This document shows, piece by piece, positions 19,604 through 28,965 of a stretch of DNA of 64,000 bases; position 1 is the first letter of the stretch; every line of letters begins with the position of its first letter. Both the position numbers and the translations under genes were made by a program. This stretch comes from Enterobacter sp. Ag1 (GTDB taxonomy: Bacteria > Pseudomonadota > Gammaproteobacteria > Enterobacterales > Enterobacteriaceae): assembly GCA_000277545.1 (NCBI GenBank), contig AKXM01000015.1, positions 147,428 to 211,427 on the forward strand. Direction: 5' to 3'. A model generated the notes under the pieces. The model had not been told where the DNA came from. It saw only the letters and a program-made list of their open reading frames with translations, and ran no database searches.

Positions 19604-20644
19604 ATGGCTCACCACGCACGCTGGACAATGTCGCAGGTCACTGCTTTATTTCAAAAACCTTTGTTGGATCTGTTGTTTGAAGCGCAGCAGACGCATCGCC
19701 AGCATTTCGATCCCCGACAGGTACAGGTCAGCACCTTGCTGTCTATAAAAACCGGTGCTTGCCCGGAAGACTGTAAATATTGCCCACAAAGCGCCAGATA
19801 TAAAACAGGCCTGGAGTCTGAACGCCTGATGGAAGTTGAGCAGGTGCTGGACTCCGCCCGCAAAGCTAAAAACGCAGGTTCGACACGTTTTTGTATGGGG
19901 GCCGCCTGGAAGAACCCGCATGAGCGCGATATGCCTTACCTTGAGCAGATGGTGCAGGGCGTTCGCGCTATGGGGCTGGAAACCTGTATGACGCTCGGTA
20001 CGCTAACCAATGAACAGGCGCAGCGCCTGGCCTCCGCTGGGCTGGACTATTACAACCACAATCTGGACACCTCCCCGGAATTTTACGGCAACATCATCAC
20101 GACCCGAACCTATCAGGAACGTCTGGACACGCTGGATAAAGTTCGTGATGCAGGGATCAAAGTTTGCTCCGGTGGGATTGTCGGCCTGGGCGAAACCGTC
20201 ACCGACCGCGCCGGACTGCTGCTGCAATTAGCGAATTTGCCAACGCCACCAGAAAGCGTCCCTATCAACATGCTGGTGAAAGTGAAAGGCACGCCTCTGG
20301 CGGATAACGAAGACGTGGATGCCTTTGATTTTATTCGTACCATCGCGGTGGCCCGCATCATGATGCCAACCTCCTACGTGCGCCTTTCCGCAGGCCGCGA
20401 GCAGATGAGCGAGCAGACGCAGGCAATGTGTTTTATGGCCGGTGCAAACTCTATTTTCTACGGCTGCAAACTGCTGACGACGCCGAACCCAGAAGAGGAC
20501 AAAGATCTGCAGCTGTTCCGCAAGCTGGGGCTTAATCCGCAGCAAACCACCACCGAAATGGGTGACAACGAACAGCAGGAGCAGCTCGCCGGGCAGATCC
20601 TGAACGCCGATACCGACAATTACTACAACGCGGCGGCGGTATGA
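19604..20644 (+). CDS. bioB: Biotin synthase
   Basis: BioB inserts sulfur into dethiobiotin by radical SAM chemistry. The 346-aa protein carries the CxxxCxxC cluster motif in [19 protein letters not shown] near residues 52-60. [20 protein letters not shown] and [18 protein letters not shown] supply residues around the second, [2Fe-2S], cluster. Its stop overlaps the bioF start by 4 bp, and the operon runs bioBFCD. Confidence 0.97.
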   Translation: MAHHARWTMSQVTALFQKPLLDLLFEAQQTHRQHFDPRQVQVSTLLSIKTGACPEDCKYCPQSARYKTGLESERLMEVEQVLDSARKAKNAGSTRFCMGAAWKNPHERDMPYLEQMVQGVRAMGLETCMTLGTLTNEQAQRLASAGLDYYNHNLDTSPEFYGNIITTRTYQERLDTLDKVRDAGIKVCSGGIVGLGETVTDRAGLLLQLANLPTPPESVPINMLVKVKGTPLADNEDVDAFDFIRTIAVARIMMPTSYVRLSAGREQMSEQTQAMCFMAGANSIFYGCKLLTTPNPEEDKDLQLFRKLGLNPQQTTTEMGDNEQQEQLAGQILNADTDNYYNAAAV

Positions 20645-21792
20645 GCTGGCCACAGCGAATCTCCGGGGCTTTAAGCGAACGGCGGACCAGCGCCAGCCTT
20701 CGCACCCGACAGGCCAATACGCTCGGTAACGGGCGTATTTTTTCGACCAACGGTCGGGAATATTTGAATTTTTCCAGCAACGATTATCTGGGACTGAGTC
20801 ATCACCCGCAGATTACGGAGGCCTGGCAAAAAGGCGCGACGCAGTTCGGCGTTGGTAGCGGCGGGTCTGGTCACGTCACGGGGTATAGCCGTGCACATCA
20901 GGTGTTTGAGGAACAGCTGGCGGATTGGCTCGGCTTTGAGCGAGCGCTGTTGTTTATCTCCGGCTACAGCGCAAACCAGGCGGTGATCTCCGCGCTGGCG
21001 CAAAAAACGGACACGCTTATCGCCGATAAACTTTGCCATGCCTCAATGATGGAAGCGGCGATGCAAAGTCCGGCTCAGCTACGCAGATTTCATCACAACG
21101 ACGTTCAGGCCCTTGCCACGCAGCTCGGTAAACCGCATGAAGGTGAACGGCTTGTCCTGACCGAAGGCATATTCAGCATGGACGGGGACAGCGCGCCGCT
21201 GGCTGAAATAGCACAGGCAACAAGACAAGCAGACGGTTGGTTAATGGTCGACGACGCGCACGGTATTGGTGTCCTCGGCAAAGAGGGGCGTGGCAGTTGC
21301 GATCGGCAAAAAATCAAACCGGATATTCTTGTCGTCACCTTTGGCAAAGCGTTTGGCGGCAGCGGTGCGGCGGTATTGTGCGACGAAGACGTTGCAACTT
21401 ACCTGCTGCAGTTTGCCCGCCACTTGATATACAGCACCGCGATGCCGCCGGCGCAGGCCGTGTCGCTTCAGGCCGCGTTAAAGGTGGTTCAGCATGGCGA
21501 TGAGTACAGAGCAAGGCTTGCTGAAAATATTCTGCGTTTTCGGCAGGGTGCTGCCCGACTCTCGCTGAATCTGGCGGATTCAGGTAGCGCGATACAACCT
21601 CTGATTGTGGGGGAGAATCAGCGCACGCTGGATCTCGCCTCCCGCCTGAAAGAGCGGGGCTTCTGGTTAACAGCCATTCGCCCGCCTACCGTTCCCCCCG
21701 GCAGCGCCCGCCTGCGCATCACCCTTACGGCCGCGCATACTTCTGGCGACATAGACGCATTGCTGGAGGCGCTTTATGACGCAGCTTGTTGA
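20641..21792 (+). CDS. bioF: 8-amino-7-oxononanoate synthase
   Basis: BioF condenses pimeloyl-ACP with L-alanine to KAPA using PLP. The 383-aa product has the [15 protein letters not shown] glycine-rich segment near residue 75, the [11 protein letters not shown] motif near residue 203 and [11 protein letters not shown], whose Lys holds PLP. It overlaps bioB by 4 bp and bioC by 17 bp. Confidence 0.96.
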   Translation: MSWPQRISGALSERRTSASLRTRQANTLGNGRIFSTNGREYLNFSSNDYLGLSHHPQITEAWQKGATQFGVGSGGSGHVTGYSRAHQVFEEQLADWLGFERALLFISGYSANQAVISALAQKTDTLIADKLCHASMMEAAMQSPAQLRRFHHNDVQALATQLGKPHEGERLVLTEGIFSMDGDSAPLAEIAQATRQADGWLMVDDAHGIGVLGKEGRGSCDRQKIKPDILVVTFGKAFGGSGAAVLCDEDVATYLLQFARHLIYSTAMPPAQAVSLQAALKVVQHGDEYRARLAENILRFRQGAARLSLNLADSGSAIQPLIVGENQRTLDLASRLKERGFWLTAIRPPTVPPGSARLRITLTAAHTSGDIDALLEALYDAAC

Positions 21793-22534
21793 TAAAGCCG
21801 CCGTCGCCGCAGCGTTTAGCCGGGCGGCAGGCAGCTACGAGCGTTTCGCCGAGCTGCAGCGTATCTGCGGTGATAACCTGCTGGCCGAGCTGGAAAACCG
21901 CCGTGCCGTAAGCGTGCTGGATGCAGGCTGCGGTACCGGCTGGTACAGCCGAATTTGGCGGGACAAAGGAAGCGAAGTGCTGGCGCTGGACATCTCGAAA
22001 GCGATGCTTGAGCGGTGCCAGCAAACCCAGTCGGCGCATCGCTTTCTTGAGGGGGATATCGAGTCTATTCCGCTGGCGGATGACCAGGTGGATCTGGCCT
22101 GGAGTAATCTTGCCGTTCAGTGGTGCAGCGATCTGCAGCAAGGCTTATCCGAGCTTTATCGCGTGACGAAACCGGGTGGGTGCATTGCGTTCAGCACGCT
22201 TGCGGCAGGTTCACTGCCTGAACTGCGCGAGGCCTGGCGCGGGGTAGACGAACGGGCGCATGCCAACCAGTTTTTATCCCTGGCCGAAATTGACCAGGCG
22301 TGTCGCCCATGGCGTTACGTATTAACCAGCCGCACCGTCAGCCAGCGTTTTCCTGACGTCATGAGCGCCATGCGTTCGCTAAAAGGCGTTGGGGCAACAC
22401 ACCTGCACGATGGCCGCAAAAACACTCTACTGACGCGTGGGCAACTGCAGCGGCTCAGCGAAGCGTGGCCCCGGCAAGACGGGCAGTTCTCTCTTAGCTG
22501 GCAGATAATTTTTGGAGTAATTGAACGTGATTAA
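21776..22534 (+). CDS. bioC: Malonyl-ACP O-methyltransferase BioC
   Basis: BioC methylates malonyl-ACP so that fatty acid synthesis can build the pimeloyl chain of biotin. The 252-aa protein has the SAM-binding motif [13 protein letters not shown] near residue 46, then [15 protein letters not shown], and a conserved C-terminal [17 protein letters not shown]. It overlaps bioF by 17 bp and bioD by 8 bp. Confidence 0.95.
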   Translation: MTQLVDKAAVAAAFSRAAGSYERFAELQRICGDNLLAELENRRAVSVLDAGCGTGWYSRIWRDKGSEVLALDISKAMLERCQQTQSAHRFLEGDIESIPLADDQVDLAWSNLAVQWCSDLQQGLSELYRVTKPGGCIAFSTLAAGSLPELREAWRGVDERAHANQFLSLAEIDQACRPWRYVLTSRTVSQRFPDVMSAMRSLKGVGATHLHDGRKNTLLTRGQLQRLSEAWPRQDGQFSLSWQIIFGVIERD

Positions 22535-23210
22535 AAAATGGTTTGTGACCGGCACCGACACTGAAGTTGGGAAGACCATCGCCAGCTGCGCGCTGCTTCA
22601 GGCGGCGAATACTGCGGGGTATCGCTCTGTGGGCTATAAGCCTGTGGCCTCTGGCAGTGAAATGACCCCTGAAGGCATTCGCAACAGTGATGCGTTAGCG
22701 CTGCAGCGCAATAGTTCGGTTAAATTGCCGTATGAGGAGATCAATCCGTTGGCTTTTCTTGAGCCGACCTCCCCGCACATCATTAGTGCTGAAGAGCAGC
22801 GCCCCATTACTTTTTCTGCTATGTCTGAAGGTCTAAAGAATCTTACCGGAAAAGCCGACTGGGTTCAGGTTGAGGGGGCTGGAGGCTGGTTTACCCCGCT
22901 GTCTGACACCACGACATTTGCCGAATGGGCCATCAGCGAGCAACTGCCGGTTATTTTAGTGGTGGGCGTGAAACTTGGCTGTATTAATCATGCAATGCTC
23001 ACGGTACAGGCGGTGCTGGCCGCCGGTTTACCGCTGGCGGGCTGGGTAGCAAACGGTGTTCAACCCGCAGGAAAAAGGCATGCGGAATATCTTGCCACGC
23101 TCAAACAGCGGCTGCCGGCCCCGCTGCTGGGGGAAATTCCCTGGCTTAAGGGTATCAGCGATCAAACCGAGCTTGGTCACTACCTCGATCTCTCCGTTAT
23201 TACGATCTAA
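22527..23210 (+). CDS. bioD: Dethiobiotin synthetase
   Basis: BioD closes the ureido ring of dethiobiotin from DAPA, CO2 and ATP. FVTGTDTEVGKTIASCALLQ at the N-terminus contains the P-loop, and VEGAGGWFTPLSD near residue 115 is the second family motif. The GTG at 22527 is chosen as start: GGAG lies ten bases before it, while the in-frame TTG at 22521 is too close to the ribosome-binding site; E. coli bioD also starts with GTG. The product is 227 aa. Confidence 0.95.
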   Translation: MIKKWFVTGTDTEVGKTIASCALLQAANTAGYRSVGYKPVASGSEMTPEGIRNSDALALQRNSSVKLPYEEINPLAFLEPTSPHIISAEEQRPITFSAMSEGLKNLTGKADWVQVEGAGGWFTPLSDTTTFAEWAISEQLPVILVVGVKLGCINHAMLTVQAVLAAGLPLAGWVANGVQPAGKRHAEYLATLKQRLPAPLLGEIPWLKGISDQTELGHYLDLSVITI

Positions 23211-23338
23211 GCCGCAAGGCGACTGCAACAAAAGCCAGGCCCGCAGCAAAGCCTCGGGCTGGCTCCCGCTTTAACCTTTTCCCCACAGACAAAGATTCAT
23301 TCCAGGCAGCAACGTCTATAGAGTATTTCATACTTTTA

Positions 23339-23354
23339 GTTGTCATATGACAAC
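23339..23354. promoter_or_regulatory. Palindrome upstream of the HicA-like/HTH pair
   Basis: GTTGTCATATGACAAC is a perfect 16-bp palindrome ending 33 bp before the first gene of the pair. A tight palindrome at this distance fits an autoregulatory operator bound by the HTH partner. Function is inferred from position and symmetry only. Confidence 0.5.
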
Positions 23355-23387
23355 CTTTTATGAGATGCTTTTTTAGCCGGAGGAGAT

Positions 23388-23648
23388 ATGGCCAGAAAAC
23401 GGCACCCGCAAAAAGAGATAGAGGCGGCATTAAGCTACGCAGAATGCCAGGGTTGGCGGGTCAAAGAGGGCGGTTCGCATTGCTGGGGAAAAATGTATTG
23501 CCCCTGGAACGATAAAACATGCCGGTGCGGCGAGTTTTGTATCAGCTGTGTCTGGAGCACGCCTCGCAACGCAGAGAACCATGCCAGACAAATTCGCAGG
23601 CTTGTGGATGGATGCGCCAATAGGGCATCACGTAGCGTCCTGCATTAA
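23388..23648 (+). CDS. HicA-like small protein, candidate toxin
   Basis: The 86-aa product begins MARKRHPQKEIEAALSYAE and continues GWRVKEGGSHCWGKMYCP. The layout, a helix followed by strands around a Gly-Ser-His, matches HicA toxins, whose His (here His31) cuts mRNA. Unlike typical HicA it has a cysteine-rich segment between about residues 38 and 54 (Cys38, 45, 47, 51, 54), which may bind metal. AGGAG precedes the ATG. A gene for an HTH protein follows after 15 bp, and a palindrome lies upstream. Toxin activity is an inference; it could be another dsRBD-like RNA-binding protein. Confidence 0.6.
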   Translation: MARKRHPQKEIEAALSYAECQGWRVKEGGSHCWGKMYCPWNDKTCRCGEFCISCVWSTPRNAENHARQIRRLVDGCANRASRSVLH

Positions 23649-23663
23649 CAAGGAGAAGGCTCC

Positions 23664-24182
23664 ATGGCGGAATACACGTTCACGCTTGTTTTTACTCTAC
23701 CAGAAGGGAAAAAAGATCCGGAGAAGTGGGTTGCTGCTCTGGGCGCAGGAGGGTGTGATGATGCCCTCGTTGGCATCGGTGTGACGGGGCGTATTGCTCT
23801 GAATTTCATCCGCGAGGCCGACACAGCAGAAGAAGCCTTACTGAGCGCGCTGAAGGACGTTTCAGGCATTATTCAAGGCGCGTTATTGGTTGAAGCTGCC
23901 CCTGATTTAGTGGGGTTGAGTGACGTAGCGGAACTGCTAGGGGTGTCCCGGCAGTATATTCGCAAAGTTATGGTTTCCCGGGAGGCGTTTCCAGCGCCGG
24001 TACATGACGGGAAAACTGCACTATGGAATCTCGACGCGGTTTTACGCTGGATGAACAGCTCTGGCGTGAAGTCCATACCTTCGCCTTTGCTGGATATCGC
24101 GAAAGTGACGCGGCAGTGCAACCTGCATCGGGCGATGACGGAGCTCAACCCGGTTTTTCAGGAAAAATTGAAAAATTTGTAG
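23664..24182 (+). CDS. HTH protein, candidate antitoxin partner of the HicA-like gene
   Basis: The 172-aa protein has two parts. Residues 1-75 form an alpha/beta region with IALNFIREADTAEEALLSALKDV, which resembles the HicB-like or ferredoxin-like antitoxin body. Residues about 82-130 form a MerR/AlpA-type helix-turn-helix (VGLSDVAELLGVSRQYIRK, then a wing and WNLDAVLRWM). AAGGAG precedes the ATG, 15 bp after the HicA-like gene, so the two are co-transcribed. The order toxin then DNA-binding antitoxin matches hicAB. I cannot name the family precisely. Confidence 0.6.
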   Translation: MAEYTFTLVFTLPEGKKDPEKWVAALGAGGCDDALVGIGVTGRIALNFIREADTAEEALLSALKDVSGIIQGALLVEAAPDLVGLSDVAELLGVSRQYIRKVMVSREAFPAPVHDGKTALWNLDAVLRWMNSSGVKSIPSPLLDIAKVTRQCNLHRAMTELNPVFQEKLKNL

Positions 24183-24194
24183 TAGAGACTGCGT

Positions 24195-24905
24195 TCAGGG
24201 ATCTAACCAGCCCGCCACGAGCTTGTCGTCCAGCTGGGAGACATTCCCTTGCGCGACATTTCGGCCTTTATGCAACAGGCAAAACTTGTCTGCAACCCGG
24301 CGTATAAAAGGCAGCCGCTGTTCGACCAGTAAAATGGTCAGGCCGAAGTCGCGGTTTAAGCGCCGGATGAGGTTGCCCATTTCTGTGATAAAGCGGTGCC
24401 CTCCGCCGAGAGCGGGTTCATCCAGTATCAGCAGTCTGGGCTCTAAAACCAGTGCCCGGGCAAGCGCTAACTGTTGCTGCATATCCCCGCTAAGTTCGCC
24501 GCTTTTTACCTGCCGAAGGCTATAGAGCTCGGGAAAAAGGTCATCAATCAGCACAGGAATGACCCGGGGTCGATGATGTCCCGCCATCATCGCTATCTGA
24601 AGATTTTCCTCAACGCTAAGCTGGGAGAAGATGCGCCTGTCCTGGGGAACGTAGCCAATTCCAAGCGCAGTTCTGCGCTCCACGGGTTTATTCACCAGGT
24701 CTTCAGGCGGCTGTCCCGCCTGTTGCCACAGCATACTGCCGCTTTGTACTGGCAAATAGCCGGTAATGCAGTTTACGAGCGTGGTTTTGCCCTGCCCTGG
24801 CGCGCCAAGCACGCAGGTGCATTCTCCCGGGGTCAGCTCGAGGTCGAGGTTCCACAGTATGTGGTGGTCACCGTAAAACTGATTAACAGCACGTAAGCTA
24901 AGCAT
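24195..24905 (-). CDS. Orphan ABC ATPase, UrtE/LivF-like
   Basis: The 236-aa protein resembles the second ATPase of urea or branched amino acid importers (UrtE/LivF): VNQFYGDHHILWNLDLEL, then Walker A GAPGQGKTT at residues 34-42, then IGYVPQDRRIFSQLSVEENL. Two key motifs depart from the family: the signature reads LSGDMQQQLALARAL where LSGGQQQQ is usual, and Walker B is followed by ALGGG where TEGIQP is usual. No permease, binding protein or sister ATPase gene is next to it. It may be a decaying remnant of an urt/liv operon, or an ATPase serving permeases elsewhere. Confidence 0.7.
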   Translation of the reverse strand: MLSLRAVNQFYGDHHILWNLDLELTPGECTCVLGAPGQGKTTLVNCITGYLPVQSGSMLWQQAGQPPEDLVNKPVERRTALGIGYVPQDRRIFSQLSVEENLQIAMMAGHHRPRVIPVLIDDLFPELYSLRQVKSGELSGDMQQQLALARALVLEPRLLILDEPALGGGHRFITEMGNLIRRLNRDFGLTILLVEQRLPFIRRVADKFCLLHKGRNVAQGNVSQLDDKLVAGWLDP

Positions 24906-25275
24906 GGCTCATCTCCTGGGTTGGGGAGTCGTTTCCCTCCTGGATATGCTGCAATTAGCTTGCCAGCTTGGTGATAATGCCTGAAAGCATCACGCTATTC
25001 AGGATAAAACTGAGTATCGGTTTCCTGAAAGGATAAAGCCGATGCGCAAGATGAGATCTCGCTGCACTCGATGGGTGCTAAAAAGTACGAATTTGGTGCA
25101 ATAAAATGCCTTTTAACCTCAGGATATATCTCGATTTCGGGATCTTGCTCAATATGGCCGGGTATAGCGAAATCGAATGAATAAAAGCAAAAAAATTAGC
25201 GAAATTTTTTTTTCGCCCCTGGCACAGGAAGATCAGGGATTTTTCCGAGTGGCTAAGCAAAAGGGCTTGCTGCAG

Positions 25276-25298
25276 TTATCCACCATTCCTGTGGATAA
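25276..25298. promoter_or_regulatory. Inverted pair of DnaA boxes upstream of uvrB
   Basis: TTATCCACC (25276-25284) faces TGTGGATAA (25290-25298), the complement of the perfect DnaA box TTATCCACA, with five bases between. DnaA-box sequences have been described upstream of E. coli uvrB, so this is probably a conserved element. Confidence 0.6.
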
Positions 25299-25600
25299 CC
25301 TTGTGCATTAGAGTTAGAAAACTTGACGAAAGCGAGAGCGGGCGCGGCCTGCGGCCAAATTGGCGCGAAACCGGTCTTTGTGAAATATTCATTTGAATTC
25401 AAGTTGTTAAATAAAAGCAACAGCTGCAATAAAACTGTCAAACATTCGGCCCGAGGTATCCTTACCTCCCTTGACAAATGTTAAAAGGCGAAAAAATTTG
25501 GGGATAACCGGTCGTGGCTGGAGATTTATCTGGTGAAGGGGCAAATTCTGGGCAAACAAAGTGGCAAAAAGCAGTCGTTAGTAGGCGTAGTAAAAATGAG

Positions 25601-25620
25601 AACTGGTGTTTTATACAGTT
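25601..25620 (+). promoter_or_regulatory. LexA (SOS) box of uvrB
   Basis: AACTGGTGTTTTATACAGTT fits CTG-N10-CAG with flanking A/T, and is the complement of the E. coli uvrB SOS box apart from a few bases. A TATACT -10 hexamer lies at 25623-25628, so LexA would block this promoter. Confidence 0.88.
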
Positions 25621-25696
25621 TTTATACTGGCAAAAATCCCGCTGCCGGGTAAAATTACTCTCCGGCCCGCTCGTTTCTTCATCAGGTAGCCCGTTC

Positions 25697-27712
25697 ATGA
25701 GTAAAGCGTTCAAACTGAATTCCGCATTTAAACCTTCTGGCGACCAGCCTGAAGCAATCCTTCGCCTGAAAGACGGGCTTGAAAACGGGCTGGCGCACCA
25801 GACGCTGCTGGGCGTAACGGGATCGGGTAAAACCTTCACGGTAGCAAACGTGATAGCCGACCTTCAGCGCCCCACGATGGTACTGGCGCCAAATAAAACG
25901 CTGGCGGCGCAGCTTTACGGTGAAATGAAAGAGTTCTTCCCGGACAACGCCGTTGAGTTTTTTGTCTCTTACTACGATTACTATCAGCCTGAAGCTTATG
26001 TGCCAAGCTCGGACACCTTCATTGAAAAAGATGCGTCGGTGAACGAACACATTGAGCAGATGCGTCTGTCGGCGACCAAAGCGTTGCTTGAGCGGCGGGA
26101 CGTCATCGTGGTGGCATCCGTGTCGGCGATCTACGGTCTGGGTGACCCGGACCTGTACCTGAAGATGATGCTTCACCTGACGAAGGGTATGATCATCGAT
26201 CAGCGGGCGATCCTGCGCCGTCTTACGGAGTTACAATACACCCGCAACGATCAGGCATTCCAGCGCGGTACGTTCCGCGTAAGAGGGGAGGTGGTCGATA
26301 TCTTCCCGGCTGAATCAGACGATCTTGCGCTGCGTGTAGAGTTGTTCGACGAAGAGGTTGAGAGGCTGTCGCTGTTCGATCCACTGACCGGGCAAATCGA
26401 TCAAACTATTCAGCGTTTTACTATTTACCCTAAATCGCACTACGTTACGCCGCGCGAGCGTATTGTGCAGGCGATGGAAGATATCAAAGTTGAGCTGGCC
26501 GAGCGCCGTAAGTTCCTGCTGGAAAATAATAAACTGCTGGAAGAGCAGCGTATTGCCCAGCGTACCCAGTTTGATCTCGAGATGATGAACGAGCTGGGTT
26601 ATTGTTCGGGCATTGAAAACTACTCGCGCTTCCTCTCCGGGCGAGGGCCTGGCGAACCGCCCCCAACGCTTTTTGACTATCTTCCGGCAGATGGCCTGCT
26701 GGTGGTGGATGAATCCCACGTCACCATTCCGCAAATTGGCGGCATGTATCGCGGCGACCGCGCCCGTAAAGAAACGCTGGTGGAATATGGCTTCCGCCTG
26801 CCGTCGGCGCTGGACAACCGACCGTTAAAATTTGAAGAGTTTGAAGCGCTGGCCCCGCAGACCATCTACGTTTCAGCGACGCCGGGCAACTATGAGCTGG
26901 AAAAATCTGGCGAGGACATCGTTGACCAGGTTGTTCGTCCTACGGGGCTGCTCGATCCGGTGATTGAAGTGCGTCCGGTGGCAACGCAGGTAGACGATTT
27001 GCTTTCTGAAATTCGTAAACGTGTGGCCATCAATGAACGCGTGCTGGTGACGACATTAACCAAGCGGATGGCGGAAGACCTGACCGAATATTTAGAGGAG
27101 CATGGTGAACGCGTACGCTACCTGCACTCGGATATCGACACCGTGGAACGCATGGAGATTATCCGTGATTTGCGCCTCGGTGAATTTGACGTTCTGGTGG
27201 GGATCAACCTGCTGCGAGAAGGTCTTGATATGCCGGAAGTGTCGCTGGTTGCCATTCTGGATGCGGACAAAGAAGGTTTTCTGCGTTCCGAGCGCTCGCT
27301 TATTCAGACCATCGGCCGTGCGGCGCGTAACGTTAACGGTAAGGCGATTCTCTACGGTGATAAAATCACGCCGTCAATGGCCAAAGCGATTGGTGAAACC
27401 GAACGCCGCCGTGAGAAGCAGCAGCGCTACAACGAAGAAAATGGCATTACGCCGCAGGGCCTGAACAAACGAGTCGTGGACGTTCTGCAGCTTGGCGAAG
27501 GCATGGCGAAGACCAAAGGGCGGGTTAAAACCAAAGCACGCAGCGTGATAGAAGATGATGAAGTTGTGCTGACGCCGAAAGCGCTGCAGCAGAAAATTCA
27601 TCAGCTTGAAACGAAGATGCTGGAACACGCGCAAAATCTGGAGTTTGAAGAGGCGGCGCAGATTCGCGACCAGCTTCACAAGCTGCGCGGACTCTTTATC
27701 GCCGCCTCATAA
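25697..27712 (+). CDS. uvrB: Excinuclease ABC subunit B
   Basis: UvrB is the damage-verifying helicase-like subunit of nucleotide excision repair; UvrA loads it and it recruits UvrC. The 671-aa product has Walker [10 protein letters not shown] near residue 39 and the beta-hairpin [15 protein letters not shown] near residue 93, which clamps DNA. It also has DESH near residue 338, helicase motif GRAARN near residue 540 and a C-terminal UVR motif, [17 protein letters not shown], that binds Uvr[22 protein letters not shown] at the ATG at 25697 matches E. coli; a longer open frame upstream covers the SOS promoter and is rejected. Confidence 0.97.
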   Translation: MSKAFKLNSAFKPSGDQPEAILRLKDGLENGLAHQTLLGVTGSGKTFTVANVIADLQRPTMVLAPNKTLAAQLYGEMKEFFPDNAVEFFVSYYDYYQPEAYVPSSDTFIEKDASVNEHIEQMRLSATKALLERRDVIVVASVSAIYGLGDPDLYLKMMLHLTKGMIIDQRAILRRLTELQYTRNDQAFQRGTFRVRGEVVDIFPAESDDLALRVELFDEEVERLSLFDPLTGQIDQTIQRFTIYPKSHYVTPRERIVQAMEDIKVELAERRKFLLENNKLLEEQRIAQRTQFDLEMMNELGYCSGIENYSRFLSGRGPGEPPPTLFDYLPADGLLVVDESHVTIPQIGGMYRGDRARKETLVEYGFRLPSALDNRPLKFEEFEALAPQTIYVSATPGNYELEKSGEDIVDQVVRPTGLLDPVIEVRPVATQVDDLLSEIRKRVAINERVLVTTLTKRMAEDLTEYLEEHGERVRYLHSDIDTVERMEIIRDLRLGEFDVLVGINLLREGLDMPEVSLVAILDADKEGFLRSERSLIQTIGRAARNVNGKAILYGDKITPSMAKAIGETERRREKQQRYNEENGITPQGLNKRVVDVLQLGEGMAKTKGRVKTKARSVIEDDEVVLTPKALQQKIHQLETKMLEHAQNLEFEEAAQIRDQLHKLRGLFIAAS

Positions 27713-27722
27713 GCGGCGAGGT

Positions 27723-28631
27723 TTACCCGAGCTGCTGCACGGCCTGTTCGAGGGCTGCCCGCAGCAACTGGCGGTCGTGGCGATACCGAATGTCACTGGC
27801 TTCCAGCGGCTGTTGAATAACCAACCTGTCGCCCACTTCGCTGGCCTCAACGTGTGGGCCAACCAGCACGGCATCGATAACGCGTTTTCCGATATGCTGT
27901 TCCATCAATTCAAGCTTTTGGCGCAGGGAAAGGCTGGCTGCGGCAGGGCTTAGCTCTTTGCCCAGGTTGCCGATATACACCATCGGCGCTGGCGTGCGGC
28001 GCAGCGCCTGATCCATCTCTTCAAGCAGCAAAATCGGCATCAGGCTGGTGTAAAAGCTGCCGGGGCCAATCAAAATTAAATCGGCCTCAGCGATGGCTTC
28101 TAAGGCTTCACGCGTGGCCGGGACTTTCGGGTAGACCGCCAGATCCTGCGGTGGATTGAGCAACTGGTCGATACTTACTTCGCCATACACGGCGTTGCCC
28201 TGGTCGTCGGTAGCCATTAAATCGACCGGATGCTCCGACATCGGAATCAGCTGCGCATCGACCTTTAGCAGGTTGCGAATTAAATTGATTGCCTCCAGCG
28301 GGCGCACGCTGAGGTGATCCAGCGCCTTTAACATTAGATTTCCGAGGTTATGGCCTGAAAGTTCGCCGTTACCGCCAAAACGATACTCAAACATTGTTGA
28401 TGCCACGCTTGGTTCAGTGATCAGCTGATTCAGGCAGTTGCGCATATCTCCCCAGGCAATCCCGCCCTCAGAGCGTCGAATACGTCCGGTTGAGCCGCCG
28501 TTGTCGGTGGTGGTGACGATGCCGGTTAAACGTGAGCCGAGGGATGAAAGGGATGACATGACGCGACCCAGGCCGTGCCCACCGCCCAGCGCGACAACCC
28601 GATCAAGATCTGCAAGCGTGCGATTACGCAT
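27723..28631 (-). CDS. ybhK: YvcK/CofD-like protein YbhK
   Basis: The 302-aa cytoplasmic protein belongs to the YvcK family, which binds UDP-sugars in other bacteria and is linked to cell-wall or gluconeogenic growth. [17 protein letters not shown] at residue 12 is the nucleotide-binding glycine loop, and [17 protein letters not shown] near residue 40 is the family signature. It lies between uvrB (stops 10 bp apart, convergent) and moaA as in E. coli. Its role in enterobacteria is poorly defined. Confidence 0.93.
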   Translation of the reverse strand: MRNRTLADLDRVVALGGGHGLGRVMSSLSSLGSRLTGIVTTTDNGGSTGRIRRSEGGIAWGDMRNCLNQLITEPSVASTMFEYRFGGNGELSGHNLGNLMLKALDHLSVRPLEAINLIRNLLKVDAQLIPMSEHPVDLMATDDQGNAVYGEVSIDQLLNPPQDLAVYPKVPATREALEAIAEADLILIGPGSFYTSLMPILLLEEMDQALRRTPAPMVYIGNLGKELSPAAASLSLRQKLELMEQHIGKRVIDAVLVGPHVEASEVGDRLVIQQPLEASDIRYRHDRQLLRAALEQAVQQLG

Positions 28632-28847
28632 AGAAAAGATAATCCTTAAGAGGCATACAGGCGCTTAAGGTAGCGTAAAAGCGCCAAAAAGACGATTCTT
28701 GCTCTGTGGATAATGATACATATCAAAGTAAAAGTTAGCTTTTTAAGTACTCTGTAGCGAAATTAAGCAATTATCTCGTTATGTATAGATTTATATAGCG
28801 AAAACTGATATAGCGCGAAGCCAGATGTCGCGCTACTATCGCAGTAA

Positions 28848-28960
28848 CACACACTCAAGCCATGGTACCTAAGTCACAAGATAAGGTGCCCTGGCCGCAG
28901 CCCCTGAGGTTGCCAGGGTGCAGGAAGAAATGACTGCATCTCCCGTATTTGGAAAGGTGT
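28848..28960 (+). promoter_or_regulatory. Moco riboswitch in the moaA leader
   Basis: The leader from CACACTCAAGCCATGG to GGAAAGGTG matches the Moco RNA motif of E. coli moaA as remembered. It includes ACTCAAGCC, the GATAAGGTG(C) segment, the CCTGG/CCAGG stem and the hairpin whose loop reads GGAAGAAATGA with GCA/TGC flanks. In E. coli the element turns moaABCDE down when molybdenum cofactor is plentiful. It ends at the ribosome-binding site, so control of translation start is likely. Confidence 0.82.
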
Positions 28961-28965
28961 ATTCA

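Larger units (their letters stand above)
24906..25696. other. Long non-coding interval upstream of uvrB
   Basis: About 790 bases without a convincing gene lie between the orphan ATPase gene and uvrB. The region is AT-rich, with a nine-T run near 25206-25214. It contains an inverted pair of DnaA boxes at 25276-25298, a TTGACA -35-like element near 25473 and the SOS box at 25601-25620. An open frame from 25514 runs into uvrB, but it contains the control region and is not taken as coding. Confidence 0.7.

Noticed and set aside
23388..24182. Prophage remnant around the HicA-like pair
   Set aside because: No integrase, attachment site or phage structural gene is seen; the AlpA-like HTH alone is not enough.
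25078..25260. 60-aa minus-strand ORF in the uvrB upstream region
   Set aside because: AT-rich sequence, no ribosome-binding site, and no similarity recognised.
25514..25696. N-terminal extension of uvrB by 61 codons
   Set aside because: It contains the SOS box and promoter; the conserved UvrB N-terminus starts at 25697.
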